Shown: positions 1-8,583, numbered from the stretch's first letter. The stretch: 64,000 nt of DNA from JANQMX01 sp965247175 (GCA_965247175.1 OZ252006.1:3162001-3226000); one strand, 5' to 3'. The notes: a model not told the origin generated them from the sequence alone. Translations and numbers: made by a program.

Positions 1-439
1 GCACCTGGTCGAGCGCGGCCACAGGCCGCCCCTCCGACCCAAGCAGGATCAGCGCATGCTGTTTCGAGGAGCGCCAGGCGCCGCCGAGGAAGAGGCGAAA
101 GCCGGCTAGCATGGCGTTGTAGTCGTCGCCCAGCAGGCCGACCGGCGTATCCCAAACGATGCAAAGATTGGCCGCGCCGAAGGCGGCCTGCGCGCGGTCG
201 AGGGCGGCGCGCCAGTCGTCCAAGCTGGCGGGGTCGAGACGCTGGGAGGCCGCCTCGCCACCCTCGTCGAGCAGCGCGACGGTCACACCGGCGGCCGTCT
301 TGGGGTCGAGGTTGCAGACCAGCATCTCTGCCTGGCGCGCGCGCAGCAGCCGGGCGATGCTGGAGATCTTGTCCGACTCGGCATTGACCAGCAGGGCAAC
401 GGTCTCGCCGCGTGGGGCGTCTTCGTCCTCTTCAAGCAT
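1..439 (-). CDS. Hypothetical protein, 3' part missing (runs off left edge)
   Basis: Only the first 146 residues are in the window. The start is the ATG at 437-439, which overlaps the stop of the upstream methyltransferase gene by 8 bases, so the two are probably co-translated. The visible part alternates hydrophobic strands and helices (VALLVNAES near residue 16, IVWDTPVG near 97) in a way that loosely recalls a Rossmann/SDR fold, but I see no GxxxGxG motif or catalytic tetrad. The family is not recognised. Its place at the end of the asparaginase-qor-methyltransferase run suggests the same operon. Confidence 0.6.
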   Translation of the reverse strand, partial: MLEEDEDAPRGETVALLVNAESDKISSIARLLRARQAEMLVCNLDPKTAAGVTVALLDEGGEAASQRLDPASLDDWRAALDRAQAAFGAANLCIVWDTPVGLLGDDYNAMLAGFRLFLGGAWRSSKQHALILLGSEGRPVAALDQV

Positions 440-1685
440 GCTCTGTCTTCCCCTCGGGTGGATTGCGTAGCAGCAAACGGTTGAGACCGCCCAGCGCGGC
501 TTGCAGCTCGCGATAGGCAGCGAGGAAATCGTCCCAGCTCAAAGCTGGATCCCGCTCTTTGAGTGCTGCGTGAATGGCACCCAGACTGCGCTGGCCGTCG
601 ACCTGCCGCAGCATGAGCGGCGCCAGACGCGGCAAGGGCACACGGAAAGGCAAACCGTCGAAGTCGCCTTTCACCGTCAAGTCCTGGACCACCGCATTCG
701 CTAGGGCTTCGGCCTCCAGCTCGATCAGGACCGGCACGCTCTCCGGCCCCTCGATGCAGGCGACCGAGTGAGACCGGCGGGAGAGATAGGCGATATGGCG
801 GCTCTGATTGCCGGCCATCTGCTCGGCCAGAGCAGCACGCGCCGCCGGGTCCAGCGCCGCGAAACGCCGCCTCAGCTCCGGGTCGGCGGTGAGGCCGGCC
901 GGCTCATAGCGCAGCGGCTCGATGAAGCTTGCGAGCTGCAGGCCGGCGCCCTGGGCCAGCGCCAGGAACTCCGGAACGCTGTAGGCCCGGTCCCGCAGGT
1001 GGAGCAGCAGGTCGACCAGCTCGGCATCGCTCTTGCGATGGTCGCGCAGATAGGGATTGCGCTTCAGGCGGTTGGTCTCCGGCAAGCCGGCCAAGAGCCG
1101 CTTGGTCAGGCTGACCCGCTCGGGCAACGCCATGTCCTCGCCAAGGCTGCGCAGCGCATCCTGCAGCTCATAGACACCGCTGCGGCCGAAGGGGGCGTAG
1201 ACCATGATGCCGAGCCCGCCCTCGGGCTTGAGAGTGGCCGTCAGCGCCGCGAGGCCGGCATCGGGCTCCTTCAGGTGATGCAGCACGCCGCAGCAGTCGA
1301 TGTAGTCGAAGGACCCCAGGCCGAGACCCGCCAGCTCCAGCAGCGAGCCGGTCACGAAGGTCACGTTGGTCAGGCCGCGGGCGGCGACCCGCGCCTCGGC
1401 GATGGCACGGGAGGCCCGGGAGAGATCGAGGTAGACGACCTCCGCCTGGGCGGCGCCGGCGTCCTTCAGCTGCTGCGCCAGCATCACCGTGGCGTCACCC
1501 GTGCCGCCACCGGCGATCAAGGCGCGGAAGGGCTGCCCGAGGTCAAGCTTGCCTTCGAAAAGATAGTGGTCGATCTCGGCCAGGCGGCTCGGCGAGCCGG
1601 TGATCAGCCGCTTCTTCTCGTCCCGCGGGTCGCGCGCCGGATAGGGATAAGCCTCGTACTGGGCGGCGAGAGCCGGGTCGCTCAT
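432..1685 (-). CDS. Class I SAM-dependent methyltransferase with C-terminal extension
   Basis: Protein of 417 residues. The N-terminus carries an EAYPYPARDPRDE segment. A SAM-binding core follows: glycine-rich motif I (ALIAGGGTGDAT, about residue 52), an acidic strand end (VVYLDLSRAS) and a post-motif CGVLHHLKEPDAG. The C-terminal third (from about residue 280) is a separate all-helical region with no motif I recognise; similar extensions occur in peptide or protein methyltransferases. The start ATG overlaps the TGA of the quinone oxidoreductase gene as ATGA, which indicates translational coupling. The substrate is unknown. Confidence 0.85.
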   Translation of the reverse strand: MSDPALAAQYEAYPYPARDPRDEKKRLITGSPSRLAEIDHYLFEGKLDLGQPFRALIAGGGTGDATVMLAQQLKDAGAAQAEVVYLDLSRASRAIAEARVAARGLTNVTFVTGSLLELAGLGLGSFDYIDCCGVLHHLKEPDAGLAALTATLKPEGGLGIMVYAPFGRSGVYELQDALRSLGEDMALPERVSLTKRLLAGLPETNRLKRNPYLRDHRKSDAELVDLLLHLRDRAYSVPEFLALAQGAGLQLASFIEPLRYEPAGLTADPELRRRFAALDPAARAALAEQMAGNQSRHIAYLSRRSHSVACIEGPESVPVLIELEAEALANAVVQDLTVKGDFDGLPFRVPLPRLAPLMLRQVDGQRSLGAIHAALKERDPALSWDDFLAAYRELQAALGGLNRLLLRNPPEGKTEHA

Positions 1686-2656
1686 GGCTCCAGCACCACC
1701 TTGCCGGTTGCCCGGCGCTCGGTGAGCAGCGCATAGGCTTCGGCGTAGTCCTCCAGCGGCAGGCGGTTGGAGACGAAGGGCTTCAGCTTGCCCTCGCGGT
1801 ACCATGCGAAGAGCTGGGCGAACTCCTCTTTCAGCCGCTCCGGCGCCTTCCTGCGGTAGGAGCCCCAATAGACCCCCATGGCCGCGACGTTCTTGACCAG
1901 CAGGATGTTGGCCGGAATTTGCGGAACCTTGCCGCCGGCAAAGCCGATGACCAGCAGGCGCCCGGACCAGGCGATGGCGCGCAGCGACGCCTCGAAGACA
2001 TCGCCACCCACGGGATCGAGGATGACGTCGGCGCCGCGCCCGTCGGTCAGCGCCTTGATGCGCTCGCGCAGATCCTCTTCGCGGTAGTCGATCAGATGGT
2101 CGGCGCCGTGCCGGGACGCCACGGCCAGCTTGTCGGCGCCGCCGGCGGTGGCGATGACCTCCGCGCCGAGCGCCTTGCCGACCTCGACCGAGGCCAGGCC
2201 GACGCCGCCCGCCGCGCCGTGCACCACCAGGGTCTCGCCGGCCTGAAGCCGCGCGTGCCAACAGAGCGCGGCATGGGCGGTGCCGTAGACGATGGGAAAG
2301 CCGGCGGCGGTGGCGAAGTCCATCTCCGCCGGGATCTTATGCACGTCGCTGGCGCGGGCCCGGGCCAACTCGGCGAAACCGCCGTAGTCGACCACGGCCA
2401 AGACCCGCTCGCCGGGGGAAAGCCCCGTGACGCCTTCGCCGACCTCCTCGATCTCGCCCGCGACCTCCAGGCCCGGCGAAAAGGGGAAGGCGGGTTTCTC
2501 CTGATACTTGCCTTGGATGATCAGGGTGTCAGCGAAGTTGACCCCGGCGGCGCGGACCCGCACCACCACCTCACCCGCGCCCGGCCGCGGTGCCGTGGCC
2601 TGACCCAGGGAGAGCCGCTCCGGCCCGCCGAACTCGCTGCAGAGAAGAGCGCGCAT
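1682..2656 (-). CDS. qor: NADPH:quinone oxidoreductase family protein (zinc-free MDR)
   Basis: Protein of 324 residues, the full length expected for the medium-chain quinone reductase family. It has AAGVNFADTLIIQGKY (about residues 36-51) in the catalytic domain and the Rossmann fingerprint AAGGVG at 148-153. The ADH catalytic zinc ligands and the structural four-cysteine lobe are absent, placing it with QOR/enoyl-reductase-like members. It probably reduces quinones or alpha,beta-unsaturated carbonyls with NADPH in the cytosol; the true substrate cannot be read from sequence. It lies 16 bases after the asparaginase gene and overlaps the methyltransferase start by 4 bases. Confidence 0.88.
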   Translation of the reverse strand: MRALLCSEFGGPERLSLGQATAPRPGAGEVVVRVRAAGVNFADTLIIQGKYQEKPAFPFSPGLEVAGEIEEVGEGVTGLSPGERVLAVVDYGGFAELARARASDVHKIPAEMDFATAAGFPIVYGTAHAALCWHARLQAGETLVVHGAAGGVGLASVEVGKALGAEVIATAGGADKLAVASRHGADHLIDYREEDLRERIKALTDGRGADVILDPVGGDVFEASLRAIAWSGRLLVIGFAGGKVPQIPANILLVKNVAAMGVYWGSYRRKAPERLKEEFAQLFAWYREGKLKPFVSNRLPLEDYAEAYALLTERRATGKVVLEP

Positions 2657-2672
2657 GCTTATGGGCTGGGGC

Positions 2673-3779
2673 TCAGTGGAACGGACCTTCGGTGGCGCGC
2701 ACCTCGCCGACCAGGGTCCCGGCGCGATTGCGCAGCTCGGGATTGAGCTGATGGACCAGCGTCTCGGCGGTTTGCGCGTCGATCACACCGAGGCTGCGCA
2801 ACAGCGCGCCCGTCGCCACTTGCGAAGCGCGGGTGGCGCCGTCGTCGATCTTGAGCGCCACGCCCAGGCCGAGCTCCGGCAGGGCAGCGCAGAAAACGCC
2901 CTCGGCGCCGGTCTTGACCAAAGCGCGGCCGCCGGTGGCGACGATCACGTCGGTGCAGAAGCGGTTGGTACCGGCCACCATCAGCGGCTCGGCCGCCATG
3001 GCCTTGCGCACCCGCGCGCAGGCCTTTCGCCGCCGCTCCGGCTGGTCGGCCGGCTTGGCGAAGCGGGCCATGGCCAGGGCCACGTTACCGAGGGGCAGGG
3101 CGTACTGAGGAATACCGCAGCCGTCGATGCCGCGCGGCGCGCCGCGCAGGTCCAAGCCCGACATCATCTCCAGAATACCGAGCACGCTCTGCTGCACCGG
3201 GTGCTCGAACTTGATGTAGCCCTGCGGCGAGACCCCGAGATGCCGGGCCACGGTGAGGAAGCCGGCATGCTTGCCCGAGCAGTTGTTGTGCAGCGCCTGC
3301 GGCGCCTGGCCCTCGCGGATCAGCGCATGGGCGCAGGACTCGCTATAGGGCAGATGCGCGCCGCACTCGAGGTCGTCGTTGCTGTAACCGAGGCGCGCCA
3401 GCCAGGCGCGGGCCGTGTCCACATGGGCTAGCTCCCCCTGGTGGCTCGAACAGGCCAGCGCCAGCTCACGGTCGTCGACGCCGAAGGCATCGGCCGCGCC
3501 GCTCTCGACCAGCGCCAGCGCCTGCAGCGGCTTGATGGCCGAGCGCGGATAGACGTCGCGCTCGAAGTCGCCGGCCGAGAGCACAATGCGGCCCTCGGCG
3601 TCGGCCACCGCGAAGGCGCCGCGGTGGACACTCTCGACCATCTCGCCGCGGGTCACCTCGACCAGCACCGGGTTCTCCGCGGTCTCCGTCTGGCTTTGGC
3701 TGTTCGACTGTTCGCTGCTCTGGTTTTTGGTCTGGGGTTCCATGGCTCGACTGCGCGACGGCAAGGCGTCGTCCGGCAT
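2673..3779 (-). CDS. Asparaginase (asparaginase II family)
   Basis: This looks like the Rhizobium-type asparaginase II family, which is unrelated to the E. coli enzymes. Supporting motifs are RSAIKPLQALALVESG, ACSSHQGE, NNCSGKHAGFL and GIDGCGIPQYALPL. It would hydrolyse L-asparagine to aspartate and ammonia. I chose the ATG at 3777-3779 because AGGGAG and GAGG lie just upstream. An in-frame opening continues to 3857 but lacks a good ribosome site, and an ATG at 3741-3743 is also possible. The first 35 or so residues are a Gln/Ser/Asn-rich low-complexity tail outside the family core. It is the first gene of a four-gene minus-strand run and diverges from the RNA methyltransferase gene. Confidence 0.88.
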   Translation of the reverse strand: MPDDALPSRSRAMEPQTKNQSSEQSNSQSQTETAENPVLVEVTRGEMVESVHRGAFAVADAEGRIVLSAGDFERDVYPRSAIKPLQALALVESGAADAFGVDDRELALACSSHQGELAHVDTARAWLARLGYSNDDLECGAHLPYSESCAHALIREGQAPQALHNNCSGKHAGFLTVARHLGVSPQGYIKFEHPVQQSVLGILEMMSGLDLRGAPRGIDGCGIPQYALPLGNVALAMARFAKPADQPERRRKACARVRKAMAAEPLMVAGTNRFCTDVIVATGGRALVKTGAEGVFCAALPELGLGVALKIDDGATRASQVATGALLRSLGVIDAQTAETLVHQLNPELRNRAGTLVGEVRATEGPFH

Positions 3780-3880
3780 GACCTCATTCTCCCTGAAACA
3801 CACAAGAGGAAAGGTGCCGGAGAGCCAGGCCGGGTGCAACCCGGCTTGCCCCTGCATTACGGCGATGATAGCTCCTCGTT

Positions 3881-4441
3881 ATGAACATGCGCGGCTACTT
3901 CGCCATCGGTGTCGAGCGCAGCAGCAAGCCCATGAACCTCGGCAACCTGCTGCGCTCCGCCCACGCTTTCGGCGCCAGCTTCTTCTTCCTGTTGCAGCCG
4001 GCCTATGAGGCGAGACAGGTGCGCCGCTCCGACACCTCGGATGCGGCCAAGCATCTGCCGCTCTACGTCTATCCTTCGATCGAGGAGCTGCAGCTGCCGC
4101 GTGGCTGCCAGCTGGTCGGCGTCGAGCTGACCGACGAGGCGGTGGCGCTGCCCTCCTTCCGGCATCCGCAGGCCGCCGCCTACCTGCTGGGGCCCGAGCG
4201 CGGCAGCCTCTCACCCGAGACGCTGGCGCGCTGCGACCATGTCGTGAAGATCCCCATGAAGTTCTGCATCAACGTCGGCATCGCCGGCGCCCTGGTGATG
4301 TACGACCGCATGACCTCGATGGGCCGCTTCGCGCCGCGCCCGGTGGCCGCCGGCGGCCCGCTGGAGCAGCCCGAACCGCACCGCCATGGCGCCCCGCGTT
4401 TGCGGCGGGCGAAGCGCGAGGACAGCGAAACGCCGGCTTAG
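3881..4441 (+). CDS. TrmH/SpoU-type RNA 2'-O-methyltransferase
   Basis: Protein of 186 residues with the SPOUT trefoil-knot signatures: N-terminal N..NLLRSAHAFGA, motif 2 AYLLGPERGSLSPE (about 105-118) and motif 3 VKIPMKFCINVGIAGALVMYDR spanning about 128-149. Members methylate ribose 2'-OH groups in tRNA or rRNA; the target here is unknown. The usual SLNVS in motif 3 reads CINVG, an acceptable variant. A second ATG lies six bases after the chosen start. The last 35 residues are Arg/Pro-rich and probably disordered. It diverges from the asparaginase gene across about 100 bases. Confidence 0.85.
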   Translation: MNMRGYFAIGVERSSKPMNLGNLLRSAHAFGASFFFLLQPAYEARQVRRSDTSDAAKHLPLYVYPSIEELQLPRGCQLVGVELTDEAVALPSFRHPQAAAYLLGPERGSLSPETLARCDHVVKIPMKFCINVGIAGALVMYDRMTSMGRFAPRPVAAGGPLEQPEPHRHGAPRLRRAKREDSETPA

Positions 4442-4462
4442 CTTGCGCCCGCGGCAGTGCGC

Positions 4463-5077
4463 TTAACCCGAGTCAGTAGGAGAGGCGGTTGTGTCGTCGG
4501 CGGCCGCCACCAAGGTACCGTACCCTGGCCCGTCGGCAGGGCAGGGGCAAGGCACATGGACATAGCGCGGGCCTTTGTTCGGCTCTTCGTAGATCCACCA
4601 CCCGACAAACGAAGAAACCGCTGCAAGAATTATCGTACGTCCCACGCCACCGACCTTGGCTGCGATCATGGCCTGATGCATCACTTCGTTGGCAAAATGG
4701 AAGTCCTTTTTCCGCGCGCCGTGGCCGGGGATGTCCTGCCAGGCGAGAAAAAGAAAGTCGTGAACGATGGAGGCTTCCAGGTGCGGGCCGACGCGGCCGA
4801 CCAAGGGGCGCGCCAACCGTGGAACCGAGGCCAGATCCGTGAGCATGCCGCTTGGCACAGTGATCGCAGTTCTCTGCTGCTGGCCATCGATCCGAAAAGA
4901 GACGCGATAGTCCGCAGCGACCAAATACTGTGTCTCGCGCTTACGACTGCTGGCGATGGCCTTGTTAGCACGCGCGAGATATAGGTGGTCGTCATAGGAG
5001 AAGTCGGAGATCGTGCTCCAGTCGTTCGGATAAAGATCACTCGGAACTACTGGATTATAAGGTTGGAACGGTGTCAT
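4463..5077 (-). CDS. DUF1353 family protein with C-terminal membrane segment
   Basis: Protein of 204 residues. The core matches DUF1353: TVPSGMLTDLASVPRLARPL (about 74-93) followed by EASIVHDFLF and a QDIPGH...DFHFANEVMHQAM segment. DUF1353 proteins are small, often phage- or island-borne, and of unknown biochemical function. A hydrophobic stretch (TIILAAVSSFVGWWIY, about 148-163) suggests a membrane anchor, unusual for the family. It marks the start of the accessory region: from here to about 14 kb, genes are small and unrelated. Confidence 0.75.
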   Translation of the reverse strand: MTPFQPYNPVVPSDLYPNDWSTISDFSYDDHLYLARANKAIASSRKRETQYLVAADYRVSFRIDGQQQRTAITVPSGMLTDLASVPRLARPLVGRVGPHLEASIVHDFLFLAWQDIPGHGARKKDFHFANEVMHQAMIAAKVGGVGRTIILAAVSSFVGWWIYEEPNKGPRYVHVPCPCPADGPGYGTLVAAADDTTASPTDSG

Positions 5078-5124
5078 GCCGTAACCTCCCTTTTGCCGTT
5101 AGCTGCTTTGGCAGTCGGTCCACG

Positions 5125-5994
5125 CTACTCGACCAAGGGCGTCAAGCTATCCAAAACAGACAAGCGCTGATTGATGGCGTTCACGCGCTCGATGTAGCCA
5201 TTCCTCGTGTCCGCGGCGAGAGGCCCACCGAGCTTCGTTTCCAGACCGCTGAGTTCCATTTCAAGGGCCTTCTTCTGGGCATCCAGCGAGGCACGGGTCG
5301 GTGTCGGCGTCTTCGCCTTGTCAGCTAGTGCAACAATGGCCGGCAAGAAACCACAGGCCACATGATAGCGGCCGGCATCGCGCACCGCCTGATCCACGGA
5401 ATAGACGCTGGTTGCAGTCCTCCCGCCTTGGTCAACGCGCCGACCTTCAATCTCGCTTAGAATGGTCGCGCGTGAGGTGTCCATCTGCGCAACGATGATG
5501 GTGATCAGCTGCTCTTGCAGAATCTCAGCATCCATAATGGCATCTGTGCCGATAGCAGCTGCGCCAACGCCAGCCAAAATGCTCGACGCGAGCCCACCCT
5601 GAACGATGGCGGCGGCCGTGCCAGTCAAAAGCGCCGTCGTCTTCAAGGCCACCTTGCGCCCGGCCACTCGGACGAACATGTCGTCTTGGAAATGGGCGCA
5701 GGCGACATTTGACCTCTTGATCAGAGTATCCTGCAGGCGATCACGCGCCAGTGCGTTGGTGGTCGCCATCTTGTAAGCCGTTTCAGAAGAATCATCGGGA
5801 AACGTGAAGGTGTCGAGATCGAGCGGCTCTTTCGTCGGATCCCCCGCCCTACCCTGCGCGCGTTCGGTCAGATCAACCGGCCGCATCAAGCTACGGGCAT
5901 AGTCACAGCCCGCAAGCAGCGTGGCAGCGAAGAAAGAGCACAACAGCAGAGCAGACACCGCCTTAACATGTATTGGACGATTGAAACCGACCAC
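5125..5994 (-). CDS. Predicted outer-membrane or periplasmic lipoprotein, unknown function
   Basis: Protein of about 289 residues. The N-terminus has a positively charged start, a hydrophobic core and lipobox LLAGC, so it should be lipidated by Lgt/Lsp. I chose the GTG at 5992-5994 because it gives a normal-length signal peptide with a G-rich region upstream. A longer GTG start at 6031-6033 is also open. Downstream there is a glycine/alanine-rich helical stretch (GLASSILAGVGAAAIG) that may insert in membranes, and a C-terminal heptad-like helix (SLDAQKKALEMELSGLETKL) suggestive of a coiled coil. No family recognised. It lies 47 bases upstream of the DUF1353 gene on the same strand. Confidence 0.7.
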   Translation of the reverse strand: MVGFNRPIHVKAVSALLLCSFFAATLLAGCDYARSLMRPVDLTERAQGRAGDPTKEPLDLDTFTFPDDSSETAYKMATTNALARDRLQDTLIKRSNVACAHFQDDMFVRVAGRKVALKTTALLTGTAAAIVQGGLASSILAGVGAAAIGTDAIMDAEILQEQLITIIVAQMDTSRATILSEIEGRRVDQGGRTATSVYSVDQAVRDAGRYHVACGFLPAIVALADKAKTPTPTRASLDAQKKALEMELSGLETKLGGPLAADTRNGYIERVNAINQRLSVLDSLTPLVE

Positions 5995-6412
5995 TACCTT
6001 TGCCCCCCTTGCGCCGACGTTATAGTCGTACACGGCCGGCGCGAATGCCCATGGCTATACCAGCATCCAATCGCCTAATTGCTCAAAATAGACCACTGAA
6101 CACCTTAAGCGTGTATTACACAAAAAGACAGATGAAATACTACTTTTGCGGTGGATATCTCTTCCAAGTCGCTGGCACGGCAGCGCAAATGGTAAAACGG
6201 ATCCCGGACAAACGGGCTTCGCCCTTGGCAGGGATGACGGTTCGAGGGAAACCTCCGGCGCCCCAAGCCCACCTCGCCGATTTCTGCCCCTCCAACACAA
6301 AGCAGGGTATAGGTTAGCCACTGGCACCACCCCCTGGGGCGGACCACATGACGGATAGCGTAACCGACAGCGCAGAGCTGATTGTGCAGACGGCAGAGAG
6401 GTGAACGAGACG
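5995..6412. other. Non-coding stretch with an AT-rich segment and one repeat fragment
   Basis: About 400 bases between the lipoprotein gene and the three-gene plus-strand unit. Bases around 6085-6150 are clearly AT-richer than the neighbours and could hold divergent promoters; I could not define -35/-10 boxes with confidence. Bases 6197-6238 are a half-copy of the dispersed palindromic repeat (GGATCCCGG ... GGGATGAC). A GAGAGG ribosome site at 6395-6400 precedes the next gene. Confidence 0.5.
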
Positions 6413-6658
6413 ATGAGCCTGAAGAGCTACGAGGATTGGAAGCACTGCATCACCCAGCTGTGCGGCATTCCGCTTACGGCGCCCTACATCGAGGAGCGGC
6501 TCGGCGCTTTGCGCGACCCGGCGAACAATACGACGGAGAAGTTCGTCGCCATGTGGGGTGAGCCGCATCGTCTGCGCGTCATCGGCTGGTTCGAACAGGC
6601 GCAGCAGGAGGTGGGGGGCACGACGACCGCATCCGCGCCGACAGGCCAAGCGGGCTGA
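6413..6658 (+). CDS. Small conserved-looking hypothetical protein (81 aa)
   Basis: Encodes 81 residues. ATG 6413 is preferred over an in-frame GTG at 6401 because GAGAGG lies about ten bases before the ATG. The product is soluble, with aromatic and charged positions typical of a small globular helical domain (WKHCITQLCGIPL, VAMWGEPHRLRVIGWFEQ). No family recognised. Its TGA overlaps the next ATG (TGATG), so the two are translationally coupled. It is the first gene of a three-gene operon of unknown role. Confidence 0.6.
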   Translation: MSLKSYEDWKHCITQLCGIPLTAPYIEERLGALRDPANNTTEKFVAMWGEPHRLRVIGWFEQAQQEVGGTTTASAPTGQAG

Positions 6659-6870
6659 TGCGGCCCTTCGACCCCACCAACATTCCCGCGATCGTCAATG
6701 CCATCGAGCAGGTTCTCGGTGTGGGGCATCCCATCGCCCAGACCGTTCACGCGGCGGAAACCGATCCAGACCTGGCGCGGGAGGCGTGGAACGCCATCGA
6801 ATCCCTGCCGACCGAGCAGCGCCGCGCCATCGCCGGTATCCTGGCCGGCACGATGATGCCGGGTCTTTAG
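6658..6870 (+). CDS. Small hypothetical protein (70 aa)
   Basis: Encodes 70 residues, overlapping the upstream gene by one base (TGATG). It looks like a single three-helix domain (IPAIVNAIEQVLGVG, LAREAWNAIESLPTEQRRAIAGILAG). No signal peptide, membrane segment or known motif. It probably functions with its neighbours in a small complex, an inference drawn only from the tight coupling. Confidence 0.58.
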   Translation: MRPFDPTNIPAIVNAIEQVLGVGHPIAQTVHAAETDPDLAREAWNAIESLPTEQRRAIAGILAGTMMPGL

Positions 6871-6889
6871 AGACAGTCGGGAGCCTCCG

Positions 6890-7231
6890 GTGCCGCACCT
6901 AGACCATGAACAGATACGCGCTTTGGTCGGCGATCAGGCCGCTGCCGACTACGAGCTCGACCTGCGCGGCGTCTCTGGGGAGCAAGCCCGTGTCGCGATC
7001 GAGGGGATGCTCGAAGGCCAGGGCTTCGTCGAGACAACGACGGTGGTGATCCGCATCGACCCGGCCACGCCGACCAGTGGCGAAACGCTGTTCCTGCCCG
7101 TCGGCCGACAGTTGTTGGACGCCCGCCGCCGCGATCTGATCCGCCGTTTCACGCCGCTGCCGGAAGGCGACGGCGGGGGCTTTCACGTCGAGCTGCCCGG
7201 CCGTTCGGACCGCTCCGGCGAGGCGACGTGA
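6890..7231 (+). CDS. Hypothetical protein with Smr-like N-terminal motif (113 aa)
   Basis: GTG start at 6890 with GGGAG seven bases upstream. Residues about 20-45 (YELDLRGVSGEQARVAIEGM) resemble the opening strand-helix of Smr domains, which carry LDLRG(L)..EA. The later HGxG motif of Smr nucleases is not visible, so if related it is diverged or inactive. The C-terminal part (GETLFLPVGRQLLDARRRDL, then FHVELPG) is unrecognised. It closes the three-gene unit and is followed by a hairpin shared with the convergent gene. Confidence 0.6.
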   Translation: MPHLDHEQIRALVGDQAAADYELDLRGVSGEQARVAIEGMLEGQGFVETTTVVIRIDPATPTSGETLFLPVGRQLLDARRRDLIRRFTPLPEGDGGGFHVELPGRSDRSGEAT

Positions 7232-7248
7232 TGCGCGTGCTGTAGATA

Positions 7249-7269
7249 AAGCCCGCCAATGCGGGGCTT
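7249..7269. terminator. Probable bidirectional terminator hairpin
   Basis: AAGCCCGC and GCGGGGCTT form a stem with one bulge around a CAAT loop. It sits between convergent genes ending at 7231 (plus) and 7291 (minus). On the minus strand the stem is followed by TTTAT, closer to a Rho-independent terminator than the plus-strand side. Confidence 0.5.
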
Positions 7270-7290
7270 GGTTGGGGCATCTTCTGCGAC

Positions 7291-7626
7291 TTACAACTCA
7301 TCACGTCTCTTGAATGCCAAAAGCCGGGCGAGAATGTAGTAGCCAAAAGCTGCGAGCTCCTTGTCATCAAAATCCAGCTCGTCAAAACGCGTTTCGTCGT
7401 GATCCTTCGAGGTGACAAAACAATCCAAGTCCCAGTGGGACCCATCGTCGCTCTTTCTAGCGATGTCATCCAATGTGATTCGCATCGACCCGTCATCGGT
7501 TTGCGCGGCGCAAACAAGCACACCTCGTCTTGGTCTCTCTGTCTTCATCGACGTCCTGCTCATCACTGAGTGGCTATCGTCTGCACGATTGATCTTCGTG
7601 GAGTCTATCGGCTGCTCATGCGGCAT
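7291..7626 (-). CDS. Hypothetical acidic protein (111 aa)
   Basis: Encodes up to 111 residues from ATG 7624-7626, which overlaps the upstream gene by 11 bases. An internal ATG at 7561-7563 would give 90 residues and keep the conserved-looking core (GVLVCAAQTDDGSMRITLDD onwards). The C-terminal half is acidic (HWDLDCFVTSKDHDETRFDE, LDFDDKELAAFGYYILARLL). No family recognised. Small acidic partner-less proteins are common among immunity proteins, but there is no direct evidence here. Confidence 0.55.
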   Translation of the reverse strand: MPHEQPIDSTKINRADDSHSVMSRTSMKTERPRRGVLVCAAQTDDGSMRITLDDIARKSDDGSHWDLDCFVTSKDHDETRFDELDFDDKELAAFGYYILARLLAFKRRDEL

Positions 7627-8155
7627 CGAGCGCGGCCATTGCCGCCTCGTGGGCCTCGACCAGCTTTTGATAAGGCGCGTTCATGATGCGCTTCAGGTAC
7701 TCATACTCCGGCAGTCCGGCGCGTATGAATAGGTAGTCACTCGGCCCGTCGACCTCGTTCATTTGCCAGGGATACTCGACAAAGGCATTCATGATCAAAG
7801 AGTTGAACGGAATCCACGTGAGGGACGCGGACGGCAGCCAAAACCCGCACGAAAAAACCGCTTGTTCTTCTGCGTCAACGCGATGCGATTCGACATAAAC
7901 GGTCTTTGCATCGCCACTCGTCCATCCTGGATGCGCCTTGTTGCGGTTGTAGAAGGGATCGTAGCCGCACCCACCGATGCTCGGATGGTAAGTCACAAGG
8001 CCATAACATCCGCCAAACCGCTTCAAGCGCTCTGAACCCTCGTCAATCCAGTAGTGCCAGGGGATGTCTCCCAGAATCACCAAATCCAAGGGGCGCAGTT
8101 CGTGACCGGATTTATCCAGCGGTCGTTTGTCCGTGTGATAGATATCGTCTGACAC
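7616..8155 (-). CDS. Hypothetical protein, immunity-like (179 aa)
   Basis: GTG start at 8153-8155. The product is soluble and aromatic-rich, with a DLVILGDIPWHYW segment near 24-36, YGLVTYHPSIGGCGYDPFYN near 51-70, and a C-terminal helix after LPEYEYLKRIMNAPYQKLVE. No catalytic motif or known family recognised. Overlap with the following gene implies co-transcription. Size, composition and setting are compatible with an orphan immunity protein, but this is inference only. Confidence 0.55.
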   Translation of the reverse strand: MSDDIYHTDKRPLDKSGHELRPLDLVILGDIPWHYWIDEGSERLKRFGGCYGLVTYHPSIGGCGYDPFYNRNKAHPGWTSGDAKTVYVESHRVDAEEQAVFSCGFWLPSASLTWIPFNSLIMNAFVEYPWQMNEVDGPSDYLFIRAGLPEYEYLKRIMNAPYQKLVEAHEAAMAALDAA

Positions 8156-8583
8156 GAGTGAGTTTCTCCGCGTCTCAATCGCCTTGTGGCGTCATGGGAT
8201 GTCACCGCTCTTTGGCATGTTTTATTTAGAGTTGCATGTTTTACCCGCCTGAGAAATCTACCCCAGTCTGTATACTGTCTCTTGAAATCCTCATTAGAGT
8301 GAGGGCTGTCATCCAGGGACCCTCGAGGACACCGGCGGCGCAGCCCCTCCTCTCGTCACCCCGGACTTGATCCGGGGTCCATTCCTCGGCCAGCGCGAAA
8401 GACAACGGTAGTACTAGGGCGTAGCCGCCATCTCGCTTCTCGTTCCACCGCCCAGCCCAGCCACTTCATGCCTTCGGCACCTCGCTGTGCGAGCCCGGAC
8501 ACGCGGGCTTCGCCCTTGGCCGGGATGACAGGCTGACAGAAACCGAAGGCGGCGAAGACGCACGACCAGCCGCCGTCACTCCA
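8156..8583. repeat. Intergenic region with two dispersed palindromic repeat units
   Basis: About 430 bases without a gene. Bases 8355-8381 are the inverted repeat CACCCCGG...CCGGGGTCCA. Bases 8491-8529 are a second type of half-unit ending GGCCGGGATGACA. The segment GGGATGTCACCGCTCTTTGG near 8197 recurs near 9076, next to the following cassette. The remaining bases around 8225-8300 are AT-rich and hold nothing I can identify. Confidence 0.65.

Noticed and set aside
1686..2261. Upstream extension of the first methyltransferase to 609 residues
   Set aside because: The extension overlaps the quinone oxidoreductase in another frame and is Arg/Gly-rich. The ATGA overlap at 1682-1685 gives a natural start.
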